Source of the DNA: Alternaria dauci
Taxonomy: Eukaryota; Ascomycota; Dothideomycetes; Pleosporales; Pleosporaceae
Length of the DNA: 64,000 bases
Assembly (NCBI RefSeq): GCF_042100115.1
Contig: NC_091272.1
Span: 3,968,001-4,032,000, forward strand
Direction: 5' to 3'
Shown: piece after piece, positions 44,541-57,699 of the stretch
Numbering within the stretch: position 1 is the stretch's first letter
Layout of the letters: each line of letters begins with the position of its first letter
Made by a program: the position numbers and the translations under genes
The notes under the pieces: generated by a model
Told to the model about the DNA's origin: nothing
The model's input: the letters and a program-made list of their open reading frames with translations, nothing else
Database searches by the model: none

Positions 44541-45265
44541 CTACCTCATAACCGGTGGTCTTGCTTCCTTGTTGAACGCCATCCTGCTGCAAAGCCATTC
44601 GACCGCTTCCTGTACACCAGTTCCCGTGAGAGCACTGCACGGGAGTACTCTGCTGTCCCTCACATTGCCCCCCTTTTCTCCCTCGAACACTCTCCTCACA
44701 AAGCCTTCTTTTATCCGTACGACTTCGACACAATCTTCCCGATCTTGTTTGTTTGCGAGTATCAAAATGGGAACGCCGCTGGCATCTTCGTTGGCCAAGG
44801 CACTCTCTAGAACCAACTTGCACTCATCCAGCCGCCCGATATCGTCTATGCTTGCTGCATTATTCGCGCCCATGTCGGCGAGAGTGGCGTTGCCCACATC
44901 GCTGCTGTCTATGACGAAGACGATAGCGTGGCAGCTGCTGTAGTATGACTGCCAGAGCCCGCGCAGGCTGTGCTGGCCCCCCACGTCCCATATCTTGAGG
45001 TATATTGGTGGATTTGGTGGAGGGAGTGCAATGGTGGCGACATTCTGTCCGACTGTCGGGACTGTTTTAAGGTTGGGGTGGGAGGGCGTGTAGGTGCCTT
45101 TGATCTGCTCGAGAAGCGTTGTCTTGCCGGCATTGTCAAGGCCGAGGAGGAGAACAGAATACTCTAGGGGCGGTTAGACTAGTCGTGGCCGCTGCGGCGG
45201 AGACTTGGATGCGCACCTTCCTTACTCGTCGCATGGAGATATATGGACTTCAACAGGTGATACAT
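44541..45265 (-). CDS. arl3: Arf-like small GTPase Arl3 (ARFRP1)
   Basis: Exons 45265-45217 and 45163-44541 (53-bp intron) encode 223 residues. The N-terminus MYHLLKSIYLHATSKEEYSV lacks Gly2 and so cannot be myristoylated; instead it fits the NatC-acetylated start of yeast Arl3. The P-loop GLDNAGKT is at 24-31, PTVGQNVATI forms switch 1, WDVGGQ switch 2, NKQD the base-recognition motif and CSAL the final guanine motif. These match Arl3/ARFRP1, the trans-Golgi GTPase that recruits Arl1 and GRIP golgins. Unlike yeast Arl3, an insertion of about 20 residues (VGNATLADMGANNAASIDDI) lies between VIDSSD and RLDEC; it has no usable splice sites. The yeast enzyme is 198 residues, so the insertion and a longer switch-2 approach explain the extra length. 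Confidence 0.93.
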
Positions 45266-46147
45266 ATTTTACGCGACGCGGTCAGTCGGCGCGCGCGCTT
45301 CACATGGCGGACAGCTGACGGTCGTGTACGGCGCGCGGTTGATCTGGGACGTGTTGTCACCTATCGATAAGCACCGAGCAGCTAGCCCCCAACAGCACTC
45401 TTCGTGTCATGTGACGCGTTTTCTCCGCGGTTCAAGATGGAAGTGAATAGATTGTCGCGGGTGAAAACACGCCAAGATGCTGAACCAGGCACCGCCATCT
45501 CGCGAGCTCCGTCGTTTGACTATCCTCTTCTTTGACTGCTTGCAGACGACTTCCGCACATGGGCAGAAGGCAATGGAGCAAGTCGTCACTCTTGAGCCTG
45601 CACACCAAACATGTGGGCATGTGACATGCTAGAGGAAGACTACGAGAGCTCTAGCCACGGCATGACATCACCATGGCACCGCCACGCTTCGCATAGTGGC
45701 ACCGTGACCACACACCAGAGATGGCCTCAGTAGCGTCTAGACGCGTACATTGTGTCGCCGCGGAAGCCGTAGATTACGTGCAGCGCTTGCCGGCGATGCG
45801 TCTTATCTAGAGTACAGTGAGAGGTTCGGCGCTAAATGCGCGACCAGTGCAGTTGATCGACGGGAAATCGGATGTTTAACAAGGTCATCTGCAGCTTGCT
45901 CCCACCCACCCACACACATGCACACATCAGAGGGGCACGACCAGCACGGGGATGTGCCTTTGCTCGTGCGCTTAACAGTTGCCATTGTACGGCGGCAGAT
46001 TTGTGACGTGGACAGATAGCCTCGCAGTCGACAGTTTGAGCTGTGACCATACACGCTCACCCGAAACAAGGTTGAGCTACAGATGGTCTGACTGGCTGCC
46101 CTTGCACTCGTCGAAACATTTGCAGCTCTTTGCACAGCGACACCACC
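45266..46147. promoter_or_regulatory. Divergent intergenic region, arl3 / vnx1
   Basis: 882 bp carrying both promoters. GC-rich, without a clear TATA box; no gene or repeat recognised. Confidence 0.5.
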
Positions 46148-49100
46148 ATGGAAGATCGCACGCCCACCGGAGGCAAGACGAAGCTGTCGCCCGAGACGTC
46201 GCGTCGGAGCAGCACCTATGGCACCGGCAGCGACACGCCTACACAGAGCGCGTCAGGCACAGATTCGGCGCGCAGACGCCCGCAAGCTTCCATGCAGCCC
46301 TCTGGCTACGGTAAGAGCTACATATGCATAGCCTGCCACCCCTCCAAAAAAAGAAGAAGAAGAAAAGAAATACAAAAACGGAGTGGATGAGGCTAACGCG
46401 ACTATAGGCTCCATCACGTCTGCAATCGAGCGCCGCCAGCAGAACGCGACGACCGCCGAAGGCTCGACCAAATCCAAGAAGCCGCCCATGAGCCGTCGCG
46501 CGACATCGTCCAAATGGCCACAGAAGGGCCAGGAGTTCAGTGTCGACGACGCCGAAGAAGAAGTGGAGCTAGACCAGGCCCAGCAGGACCAGCAGAAGAA
46601 ACAGCGACAGACACCGCTGCGTCGCAAGCCATCGACAGTCCGACGCCGCACCGCCGCACCGCCGCCTAACCTAGCCACCATCGACTCGACCGAAGATGAC
46701 GAAGTGGGACAAGCAAATGCTGGTCCGCCAACGGGCACCGATGCCGACGTCACACCCTCGTCCAGTGAGGAGACAGTACAAGATGAAGAGGAAGAAGACG
46801 AAGACGAAAGCGGAGGCGGCAATGAAGAAGACGACTTGAGCGACGCAGAGAGCTTCACCCTCCGTGATCGCCAGGATGCTATCAATGTCACACATCCCTT
46901 CGGTATCAGGATCTGGAAGCCTGCCCTCTATAAAAAGGGCCGTTCGGTGCAGCGGAATGCTGAAGCAGACATTCACTCGTCGCCGGGTCTCTACGTCAGT
47001 AGATGGCTGCTGCTCTTCAACATCGCCTGGACACTCATCTTTGGTTGGTGGCTCGCTGTTGTCGCCACGGCCGGCGGTCTACTGTGCGCCCTGCTAGGCT
47101 TCAACGAGAGTTGCAAGGAATACTCCCACCTGCTGTTCCACCTTGCCGGCTATCTCTTCTACCCGTTTGGCAAGTACGTCAAGCTCATGCAGGATGAGGC
47201 TTACATACAAGAGGATGAAGGGGAGGGTCGCAGCATTAGTGAGTACGAGCAGTGGCAGAGCGGTGATATTGAAGAAGGACGCCTGTTCTTTGGACCAACA
47301 ACGGGCACAAGTTCTCTAATCGGCCGGAGACGCAACAGCGTTGACTCTGCCGGCGGAGAGACGACGAGCTTGCTTGGCAGAGACGGGCGTGCCAATGTCA
47401 TTCATACCGACACTGCCAACACCAAAAGGAGGCTTTTTGGTCGTGGCAAGTGGAATCTTGGTCGGGTTGTCTTCTTCCTCTTCTTCTACGGTTTCCTTAC
47501 ACCCTCGCTGTTCTTCGTCTCAGCCCTGTGTTGGTTCCTCGTCTTTACGATACCCATGGGCAAGACCACACTGCTGCTGTTCGATCATCTACGGCGACAT
47601 CCCCTAGCGCTTTCGTTCCATTCTGACAACGGCAACGTGCGTCGTCCTGGAGAGTCGTCGTCAATACTCCTCTGCACCTACCGCGCAGTCGGTATCAAAT
47701 ACTGGAAGTACACCATTGACGGAACAAACATTTTCCTGATCAATCTCCTTGGCTTGGTGGCCTTTACCATTTTCGACTACTTCGTCTTAGCAGAGGCTTT
47801 GGAGATGAAGTTTTGGTTGACCGACCAGTTTCTGCTGTTTACCCTTGCCTTGTTGTCCATTATCCCGCTGGCATACTTCATTGGTCAAGCCGTTGCCTCC
47901 ATCTCAGCTCAATCCTCAATGGGCGTCGGTGCCACTATCAATGCCTTCTTTTCCACGGTGGTCGAAGTGTTTCTCTACTGTGTGGCGCTCAAACAGGGCA
48001 AGGCCCAGCTTGTCGAAGGGAGTGTCATTGGTAGCATCTTCGCCGGTATCCTCTTCTTACCAGGCCTATCCATGTGCTTTGGTGCTCTGAAGCGTAAGAC
48101 ACAGCGATTCAACGTACGCTCTGCCGGTGTCACCTCGACTATGCTCCTCTTCGCCGTCATCGGCGCCTTTGGTCCAACACTGTTCTATCAGATCTATGGA
48201 AGCGTAAGTCTTGCCCCATCACCCTGCATCGCCCCGCTAAAAAAACAATCAGCACGAGCTCAATTGCCACCAATGTGTGCACCCTAGCCGGCATGTGCCC
48301 CTCGAACGAGACTGCCGTAGATGTTACTACTCACAGACACCTGCACTCAACGACCGCTTCTACAACGAAGCTGTCAAGCCTTACACTTGGTTTGCGGCTA
48401 CTATGCTCTTCTTCTCCTACATTATTGGTCTTCTGTTCACTCTCCGAACCCATGCCGCTACCATCTGGACCGAGCCAGATGCCCAGGAGAGGAAGATTCT
48501 TGAAATGAGCGCAAGCAGCCTTAGCCAAAGTGGTCATCTGGATTACCCACATTCTTCGTTTGTCAGACAAGCGACTGGGCAGTCTGTCTCCCGTGCGCAT
48601 ATTCGTGACAGCCAGTTGTACAAGCGTATGGTCAGCCAAACTCTACAGGAGGTTGGGCTCGGGCCAGAGCAAAACGGCTCGGACGACAGACGGCCGGCCT
48701 CCAAATCGGACAGCCATACCCCGCATTTGGTACCACCCAAAGACAGTGATGCGCACTCACACCACTCTTTCCACGTCGAAGGTCTTACAGATGATGCTGC
48801 TCAGTCACTTGCACGACAGATTACAGAAATTGCGGCAACTACAACTGCTCTAGCAACGCGCGATGTTACCAGGGCTCCACGCAAAGCCGCTCAACTTGCT
48901 CATACACAGAGTAAAGCCCATGTCGATCGCCCCGTTCATACAAGAACAAACACGGAGGCTCCGCCTGAAGAGGTCGATACCGCCACCGGACACGCTTCTG
49001 GGGGGCACGATGCACCAAATTGGAGCCGACAGAAGAGTGCGGCTATCCTTTTGACGGCGACTCTGGCATATGCAATTATTGCTGAAATTCTTGTCAACAC

Positions 49101-49635
49101 AGTGGATGGCGTGCTGGAGGGGTCCGACATTGACGAGAAGTTCTTGGGTATCACGCTGTTCGCGCTGGTACCCAACACGACCGAGTTTCTGAACGCCATT
49201 TCTTTTGCCATGAATGGCAACATTGCTCTGTCAATGGAGATTGGCTCTGCATACGCTTTGCAGGTTTGTCTCCTCCAGATTCCTGCTCTGGTATTCTACA
49301 GCGCTATACACACGGGCTATATTCCCGCTCAGGACGCTGCCAGCCAGACCTTTACCCTGATTTTCCCGCAATGGGACATGATCACTGTCATTCTCTGTGT
49401 GTTCCTTCTGTCATACATGTACGGCGAAGGCAAAAGCAATTACTTCAAGGGGTCTATACTCATCTTGTCGTATCTTGTGGTCATTGCTGGGTTCTACCTG
49501 TCTGGCTTCAACGACTTCCAGAAGATGGGAGTCGATCCGATGGATACGCTGGCGTTGGGGGGCTTGGTCGAGCAGCAGGTGCAATCCATGACATTCAGAA
49601 CACCTTCAAGGGGACGCAGTGGTGTGGCATATTGA
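46148..49635 (+). CDS. vnx1: Vnx1-type vacuolar/ER cation:H+ exchanger (CaCA superfamily)
   Basis: Exons 46148-46310, 46408-48203 and 48253-49635 join to 1113 residues; introns are 97 and 49 bp. The N-terminal ~230 residues are disordered, Arg/Ser-rich and then acidic (EEEEDEDESGGG). A family-specific region with membrane helices follows (HPFGIRIWKPALYKKGRSVQ, GLYVSRWLLLFNIAWTLIFG). The first exchanger repeat contains AQSSMGVGATINAFFSTVVE and the second ALVPNTTEFLNAISFAMNGN, the paired alpha-repeats of cation exchangers, with helices to the C-terminus. A hydrophilic loop of ~200 residues lies between. Residues 658-677 hold paired CxxC motifs. This matches yeast Vnx1, a low-affinity vacuolar Na+,K+/H+ antiporter grouped with type II CAX proteins. 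Ion specificity is not readable from sequence. Confidence 0.9.
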
Positions 49636-50536
49636 GACAGCGTCTTGTGGTATCTACATATGCTGGTGGAAGTATCGAGAAGATTAATGACTGTCTGTAT
49701 CAAACAGGAGACTACACACCGGGTACATAGCGCAGGCGTAGAGGGGAAAATTGGCACATTGGGTCTAGATAGTAATGAATTGTATATGATGAGGCGCAAA
49801 TGTCCAAGTCTGTCAATGGACAGGCCTGCTGGAAAGGCGAGGTATCTCTCGTAGCGATCAATTGGACGTGTGGGGGGATGGAGGGAAGATGCTGGTGAAG
49901 TTTATAGCCTCAAGATACATCAAGTCGGCCCGGGAGGCGTGCTCAGCCATGGTGCTGACGACCGCATGGCAGCAGCACAGAATAGGTGCGAGGGATGCAG
50001 ATGGACGGCGGAGTGCGGCGGCTTTGTCTTACAGGTCACGATGCGACGACGGCAGCAAGTAGCAGCGAGTCGAGTGGGGCGGTGCTGCGACTCGACGTGG
50101 GTGGGTTGGATAAGCGGCAGCGCGCAGATGGTGCGGCAGTCTCGGAGTAGCACGTTTTAGTGGGTCGCCAGCGTCAGTGGGTAGGCATGAGAAGATCAAT
50201 CGATACGCCATGGCACTCCGCGCCTCTCCGCCGAGGCTTCCATTGACCCTCTTTTTGCTATTTGAACATCGCCGTCGCCGTTTGGCCTCTGCGCGCGACA
50301 TGCCACCAAGACAGCACGGCATCTGTCACCTCGTATAACCGCACTGCATGCCTGGGGCTTCGACCAAGTCGACACAGCTGAAGCCGCAGCACCCCCGCGC
50401 TCGCGACCAACTCTCCATGGGGCGTCGAACCTGGCGTGCTCGTCATTGATAAGAAGGACGGACCCCCAGCCCATTCGCTGCTGAAGCGCGCAATATTTCC
50501 CACACCACTTGGGCCGCAGACACGGTACTCGTCGCG
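49636..50536. other. Intergenic: vnx1 3' flank and RING gene promoter
   Basis: About 900 bp between two plus-strand genes. Minus-strand open frames around 50,196-50,628 are without recognisable features and overlap the start of the RING gene, so I do not call them. Confidence 0.45.
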
Positions 50537-52200
50537 ATGCGGTTCGCGCCACCTTGCCGCCTGTCGTGGCAGTTGATGTGTGTCTTGTTTGCAACCGTCT
50601 CCGCGGCTACCATCTCATCCACCAACACCTCTACCGCGCGTCCAAATCTCTACGATGGCACTCTTCCACTTGCGGATGCGCAAGGCGACGGAAGAACGAT
50701 TGCCCAGGTGGTTCCATTGACACAAGAGGCCGTCAAATCAGTTCGTCAAACACTGGCTGTCGCATCGCTCTTCATGCGCTAACAAGGACCAGGTCGAGGG
50801 TAACCTATACAACACAAATTACTCCAGCGCTGCCCGAATCTCCAATGACGAAATTGCGTACATCAGCTGCAACACAAACGACTACAACGGCTTCGACACT
50901 CCACAGGGCGTCTTCGAACGGGCTTATACCCAGGCCAACATCTCGGCCATCATACTGTACAGCACAGCATCCAACTACTGCAACTATACGCAGGACAGCG
51001 CGCAAAGTATGATTGAAGAGTTCGCCGTCTACTCCATGACGAGCAGAGACGCTTCAGCCGAAGTACTTGGCGCCATCATCGATCTCCCGGCCCACATGAA
51101 GTACTTCGTGCAAGTCGAGGGAAGGGATGAGGGGGGCAATAGTGGCAATGGCAATCAATACCAGCAAAACCCCCTAGGTCCCTCGCCATCCACGGCTGTT
51201 GCCATGATTATCCTGTACAGCATCACAGGAATCATAACAGCTTTGTTTCTCGTCATCATCATCACTGGCGCGGTGCGCGCGCACCGACATCCGGAGCGAT
51301 ATGGTCCTCGAAATGTCCTTGGCCGACCAAGGCAAAGCAGGGCAAGGGGGTTGGGGCGAGCTATCCTGGATACCATACCCATCGTTAAGTTCGGGGATAA
51401 GCAGTCTGCGAAACCAACTGATGTTGAGTTGGGATCGACGGCAGAGACGAGAGATGTACATGGCGCAAACGTAGATCCTGAAGTACCCAACAGCTTACCC
51501 ACGACTACGAACCACGAGGGCAATACCCCAAACACAATGACCGACTCAGCCAACACGACACAGGCTGCCACACCAATACCTTCAGAGGAACATCAATCGG
51601 GCATCGCACCGGCACAACCTGCTGCAACAGGTGCGACGGTGACTACAAACAATGCGGAGCCAGACGAGGGACTGGGATGCTCAATTTGTACCGATGATTT
51701 TGAAAAAGGCCAGGATCTCCGCGTGCTTCCTTGCGATCACAAGTTTCACCCAGAATGTGTAGATCCTTGGTTGCTCAATGTGTCTGGCACATGTCCATTG
51801 TGGTGAGTACTCTTTTTGACCTAAGGTGCCTACTGTGCTAATTCCCGTCAGCCGAGTTGACCTTCGCCCTGTGACCTCACACGATTCGTCCACCTCACAG
51901 GATCCAAATGCGCTTGCCCCGCCTCTCAACCCTGAAGCCGAGTCGTCACATCGCCGTCGAACTGCGCTTTTCGATATCCTCTCTCTTCGTCATCGACCCA
52001 ATGCGTCACCCGAAGAACGTATAGGCGCTCTCCGGCGCTTAAGAGAACAGGGTAGAAACCAGAGTAGTGATGTGACAGCGGGCACTGTCAACGGGAGCGC
52101 TGAAGACGTCACGATATCACGCGATAGGGGGAATAGGCGCATCAGTGCGAGGCTGAGTGATGTTTTCGCTGGTCGGACGCGAAGAGAGAGACGTGACTAG
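50537..52200 (+). CDS. PA-TM-RING type E3 ubiquitin ligase (RING-H2)
   Basis: Exons 50537-50740, 50793-51802 and 51852-52200 join to 520 residues; introns are 52 and 49 bp. A signal peptide ([16 protein letters not shown]) leads a lumenal protease-associated-like domain with several N-glycosylation sites (NTS, NYS, NIS, NYT). One membrane helix follows ([20 protein letters not shown]). In the cytoplasmic part, the RING-H2 finger has C364, C367, C382, H384, H387, C390, C402 and C405; the last Cys is formed across intron 2 (CPL/CRVDL). The layout equals goliath/RNF13-like ligases of endosomes and vacuole, which ubiquitinate membrane cargo. An alternative first donor at 50732 would remove three residues (VKS) but fits GTNNGT less well. 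It is the last gene before the repeat island, 130 bp from its edge, with no sign of RIP in the coding region. Confidence 0.93.
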
Positions 52201-53649
52201 AGTCTGGCGCATCAAGAGGCACCAGATGGTATTATACCAAACGCCGCGTCCGACCATAGTCAACCGAGACATTAAGCTAGAACAGGAGCGCGGCTACTAG
52301 TATACATAGAGCTTATAGTGTTACCTTGTCTATCTAGCACATGGGAATTTTCAGTCTTAGAAAATAAATTAGTATTTTAAGTAATCTAAAGAAGAATAAG
52401 GTAGGTGCATACTTCGCGTACTACCTGTGCTAAGACCTTACTAAAACTACCTCTACCCTATAATACCCTATTAACTATACTAGGTAGAACTAAGAAAGGA
52501 AGTTAAAATATAGACTACGCCTTAAGCTATTAAATAAGATATAATTCTCTTAGTATAATATACTATAGCTACCTATAATATCTTTTAAGAGATACTAAGT
52601 ATAATAAGTAGAGGCTTAGGTAGAAGCCTTAGCTAGTTAGCCTTAGAGTTAGAATAGTACTAGAGTTAAAATATATAAGATATAGCTTAGCTAGAAGGGT
52701 ACTAAGGTCCTAATATAATTACTTTTTTTATTATCTCTATGGATAAGGAATTTACTCTTAATATATACTTTATATAGAAAGACTAGTAAGAATTATTATT
52801 ATTACTTTCCTTAGTATACTATTAGAATATAGAGCTATCTCTTACTATTCTCTTATAGTATAAAGTAAGTACTATTACTTATAATATTATAAGTAATAAA
52901 GGTTAAATCCTCCTTATATAAGGAATGCTATAGATAAAGGAAAGGAGATTAAGTATAAGGCGCACTAAGTTACATAATATACTATTACGCTAAGGTCTAA
53001 TATCTAGGATAGTAGAGTACTTTAAGATAGTAGCGCTATTATAACTATCTACTAGTAAAGGGATAAAAGAGATAGTAAGACCTAAGGTAATAGGTATAAG
53101 AATATATTAGATCTTATTATTATACTTATTATAGTTAACTTAAATAGTTTATCTCTTATATAGATTATTAACTAGTTATTCTATTATTTATAGAATTAGT
53201 AGTAATTATCCTTTTAGTTATAATAATAACTCTTTTCTACTTAATTATTCTATATCCTACCTTATAGACTACTACTTTAGTCTACCTTACCTTAGTATAG
53301 ACTAAGCCTAGAGAAGTATAAACTAACCCTATATAATACTTTAACTACCTAGGATATTAGTAGACGTTTAACTAATAAGATAGCTAAATTAAGATTTAAT
53401 AATAGCCTTTTAGGGAAACGCTTAGAATAATATAGCCTAGGGTTTAGGACCTACTATACTAGTATAACTAATACTAGAAAATAATAAGATACTTAAAGTA
53501 TTAGACTCTAATATAAAGGAGGATCTTAGTATCTAAGAAGTTAGGAATCTTAGGTAATAAACCTATATCTTAGTATAGTAATTAGCCTTAATAATAGATA
53601 TAATTAATTAGCTCTTAAACTAGCTAATAGTAACTCTTAATAAATAACC

Positions 53650-56600
53650 TACTACTACTAGGAAGTTTAAAATAGTAGTACTTAAGAAGTTTATAGGAGA
53701 CTAAGAGAAAGTATAATTATTCCTTATCTATACTAACCTATACTATAAGTATAATAAAGTCCCTACTAATTAGGAAAAGATCCTTATAGCTAGTATATAT
53801 ATAAAGGATAAGGCCTCTAACTAGATATAACCTTATATAGATAACTATCTACTAGATATAAAGTATAGAGGAATAAAGGTAAAGATATAAGCTTTATTTA
53901 CTAGTTAGATAGAGTTTAAAGAAGAAATAATATATATTTTTAAAGAAATAGATATAAAAAATTAAGCTAAGAAGAAGATTACCTACCTAAAATAAACTAC
54001 TTTAGTATTAGTATATATAGTAGAGTTTAAATAACTATAAGTAAAGATTAATTAGGATAATATACTACTTTAAATAGTATTTAAAGTAGGCCTTAAAGAA
54101 AATATTAAGGATAGCCTTATATACTATAATAAGCTTAGAATACTATATATACTAATTAAGTTAGCTATATATATAGATAATAGGCTTTAGGAATAAAATA
54201 ACTAGAAGAAATACTTCTAACCTAATCTACTAAATATAAAGAAGTAATATAGAAGGTATAATAGAGATAGTAATACTAATATAACTAGTAAGGTATAGGA
54301 AAAGGCTAATGATAAGAAGAATAAAAGTTAGAGATAAAATACTCTCTTTAAAGAAGAATACTAGAAGTATTATAATAATAAAGTATATCTTAGGTATAGT
54401 AAAATAAGATATTTTACCTAAGACTATAAAGAAGAATAGGTTAAATAAGTAGCTATTAAGATTTAAATAATTAGATAAAGTATACTTTATCTAACTCTAA
54501 TAGAATTAGATAATAATCTAAGTAACTTAGACCTCTATAATAAGGTATACTAAGTAATTAATAAGAAATTTATAATAATTTAGTAACTTAAAGTACTAGC
54601 TAAGGAAAAATTAAAGAATAATAACTAAAAGATTAAAGGCTAAGATATATTAAACTAACTAGTTAATAACTAATACTAGATTTATAGTAGTAATATATAC
54701 TATACTAATAACTATAATATTTAAGGATAAGTTATTATTACTAGTAAGAATACTAAGGATATTAGTTACTAAGTAGTATACTAATAACCTTACTTTAAAA
54801 ACTTATTAGCTAAGGTTAAGGACTAAGAAGCTTCTAAAGTAGAAGATATTAAAAATTATAAAGATTTATATTAGTATAACTATAAGATTAATTATAAGTT
54901 CTATAAGGAAGAATATAAGATAGACTAAGAATAGTACTACTACCTAAACCTCTAGGTAGATAAATATCTAGTAGATAACTACTACTTATATAAACTAAAG
55001 AAAGTAAAGATCTACTATAAACTCCTTTAGATATAATATAAAAAAAGATATATATTCTACTAAGAATAAATAAATAAAGTATAATAAGTAAATAACTATT
55101 ACTATACTATACTATTATTAAATATCTATAAAGTTATAGATTACTTAATATCTAAGGCCTAGAAGGCCTAACTAAGAAAGAGGATTACTAAAGAGGAGAT
55201 TTTATAGTAGAATATTTATTAAAGCTTCTATTATAATAATAAATACTTAATATACTATAGCTTAAAGAATAATATAAGCTATTTCCCTAAGTATAAGGGA
55301 AAGAAGTAGCTAAAAAACTAAGTAGCTACTAGGGATAAGGTCTTACTAGTAAAGGTATACCTAGTATAACCTTTAGGAAGGTATAAGATACTAATAGTTA
55401 GGTAAAGTAGTTACTTATAACTATATTTATATAAGGATAAAATATAAAGGTACTTATAGATAGTAGGGCTATATAAATAATAATCTTACCCTAAGTAGTA
55501 GAGAAGTATAAACTACCCTACTAAGTTAAGAAGAACTTAGTACTAGTACTATTAGCTAATAAGAAACCTATAGAATATAGAAATAGTATAATAGAGATAG
55601 AAACTAAATTAATAAAGCTATAGATAGCTAGTATAGAGTACCTTATAAATATTAATATTATAGATTTAAGAGGACTAGATATATTAATAGGTTATAACTA
55701 GCTAGATACTTATAACCTTACTATTAATTAGTAAATATAGATAATACTTAGAAGAGAATCTATATATAAGGTTACTAGAGTATATAGAAGAGTAAGCCTA
55801 AAGGACTAGAGCTTAACCTAAGATAAGAGGTTTAGTAAGATCTTACTTTATAAGATTAAGAGAATCTATAAGAAGGACCCTTAGAGAGTAGGAGTTATCT
55901 AGATAAGATAAGTTATAACTATAAAGGAAGGACCCTTACTACTAGAGATACTAAGAGAGTGTTAGACTAATAAGTTTAGAAAACTCTTTAAGGAAAATAA
56001 AGCTATAGATTTAGTAGACTATTAGGATTAGGATTATAAGATTATCTTAGATAAAGGGGTAAAGTTAAGCCTAAGACTAATATATCTTATATTACCTAAG
56101 TATAATACTAAGCTAAGGGATTATATCTAGAAGAATCTAAAGAAGAGATTTATTTAACTAGGATTAAGCTTAATAGCCTTACCTATCTTATTTATAAAGA
56201 AGCCTAATAGGAAGTAGTAACTATATATTAACTTCTATAAGTTAAATAGTATTACTTAGAAGAACTAGTATCCCTTACTACTAATTATAGAACTTATAAA
56301 TTAACTCTAGAGAGCTAAGTAGTTTATAAAGTTTAATATTTAGGAAGGATTTTACTAAATTAGGATTAAGAAAGGATATAAATAGATAATAGCTTTTAAG
56401 ATAAAATATAAACTATTTAAGTATATAGTAATACCTTTTAGGTTAATAAATACCTTAGTAATATTTTAGTTAGTTATTAATAATATACTCTATAAATACC
56501 TTAGGATCTTTCTTATAGTATATATTAATAATATATTAGTTTATACTAGTTAGACGCTAGAAGAATATATAAAGTATATAAAGAAAGTACTAAAGAAGCT

Positions 56601-57230
56601 TAAAGAATATAAGCTATACTTATAGCTAAGGAAGTATAAATTTTATATAAAAGAAATAGAATACCTAAGCTTTATAATATCTATAGAGGGAGTAAAGATA
56701 AACCTAAAGAAGATAGTAGCTATATAGGAGTAGCTAATACCTAAAATAGTTAAGGACGTATAATCCTTTTTAGGATTTACTAACTACTACTAGAAGTTTA
56801 TTAAAGATTACTTAAAGATTATAAAACCCCTTTCTAAGATTATAAAGAAGGAAATTAGTTTTAAATAGAATAAGGAATATTAGGAGGCTTTTAATTAAAT
56901 TAAATAGATATTCCTAAAGCTACTTATACTAGAAATATATAACCTAAAATAAGAGATATAAGTTAAAACTAATATATTAGATTATATACTTAGGGCTATA
57001 TTATTATAGTAGTACTTAGATAAGAAGTAGAGACTAGTATTCTACTATTTAAGGAAGTTCTCTAGAGTAGAACTTAACTATAATATTTATAATAAGGAGC
57101 TACTAGGAGTAGTTAATACTTTTAAATAGTAAGAAGTCTATTTATTAGGACTATTATACTAGATTAAAGTTTTTACTAATTACTAGAACTAAGTAGGTTT
57201 TCTAACTATAAAGAAACTTAACCCCCCTAG
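53650..57230 (+). mobile_element. Decayed Ty3/gypsy retrotransposon (gag-pol), no integrase seen
   Basis: If TA stops are read as former CAA/CAG/TGG codons, plus-strand frames recall a gypsy polyprotein. A gag-like segment covers about 53,680-54,290. A CCHC zinc knuckle with Cys turned to Tyr lies at about 54,367-54,430. The protease site reads LIDSRA (Gly to Arg) at about 55,450-55,470, and a downstream IGYN-LDTYN motif is near 55,687-55,715. Reverse transcriptase spans about 56,030-56,760, with FIKKPN, the GLTNAP-like box and the catalytic YIDD changed to YINN at 56,521-56,532. The RNase H/connection segment (FLGFTNYY-KFIKDYLKI near 56,770-56,820) runs to about 57,230. There the similarity stops and no integrase follows. 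It is dead: catalytic residues are lost and stops are dense. LTRs of this copy were not identified. Confidence 0.85.
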
Positions 57231-57467
57231 GCCTTAGGGATAAGGCTTATAGTATAATCTTATATTATATTACTTAAAATCTTAAAACTAAGCCTAAATA
57301 GTCTTAGTAAATATAGAAGTCTCTTATTACTTATAATACCTTTCTATCTACTCTACCTATATTATACCCTATACTACTTTAACGTCCTTATTATTATAAT
57401 AACTACTACTAATACTACCTAGAGATTAAGAAGCTCTATTATATTATAGTAATTATAGTAATTACGG

Positions 57468-57518
57468 TTATAGTTATAGTTATAGTTATAATTATAATTA
57501 TAATTATAATTATAATTA
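57468..57518. repeat. Hexanucleotide tandem repeat (TTATAG/TTATAA)
   Basis: About eight 6-nt units that change midway from TTATAG to TTATAA, just beyond the 3' break of the gypsy remnant. Confidence 0.85.
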
Positions 57519-57699
57519 AAATTCCCTCGAAGTATCTATAGAGCTTATATATTAGTAGTAGTACCCTTATATATTACTACCTTAGCTACCGTAGCTATTA
57601 AAGCTATTATAGCTATTATAGCTATTATACTATACCTTTTACTATCGTGTACCTAATAGATCCTATTATATTATATCCTAAGCCTTCTATATTATTAAA

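Noticed and set aside
50732..50740. Alternative first donor (gtcaaa) in the RING gene
   Set aside because: The donor gttcgt nine bases on fits GTNNGT and gives a normal 52-bp intron; both keep the frame.
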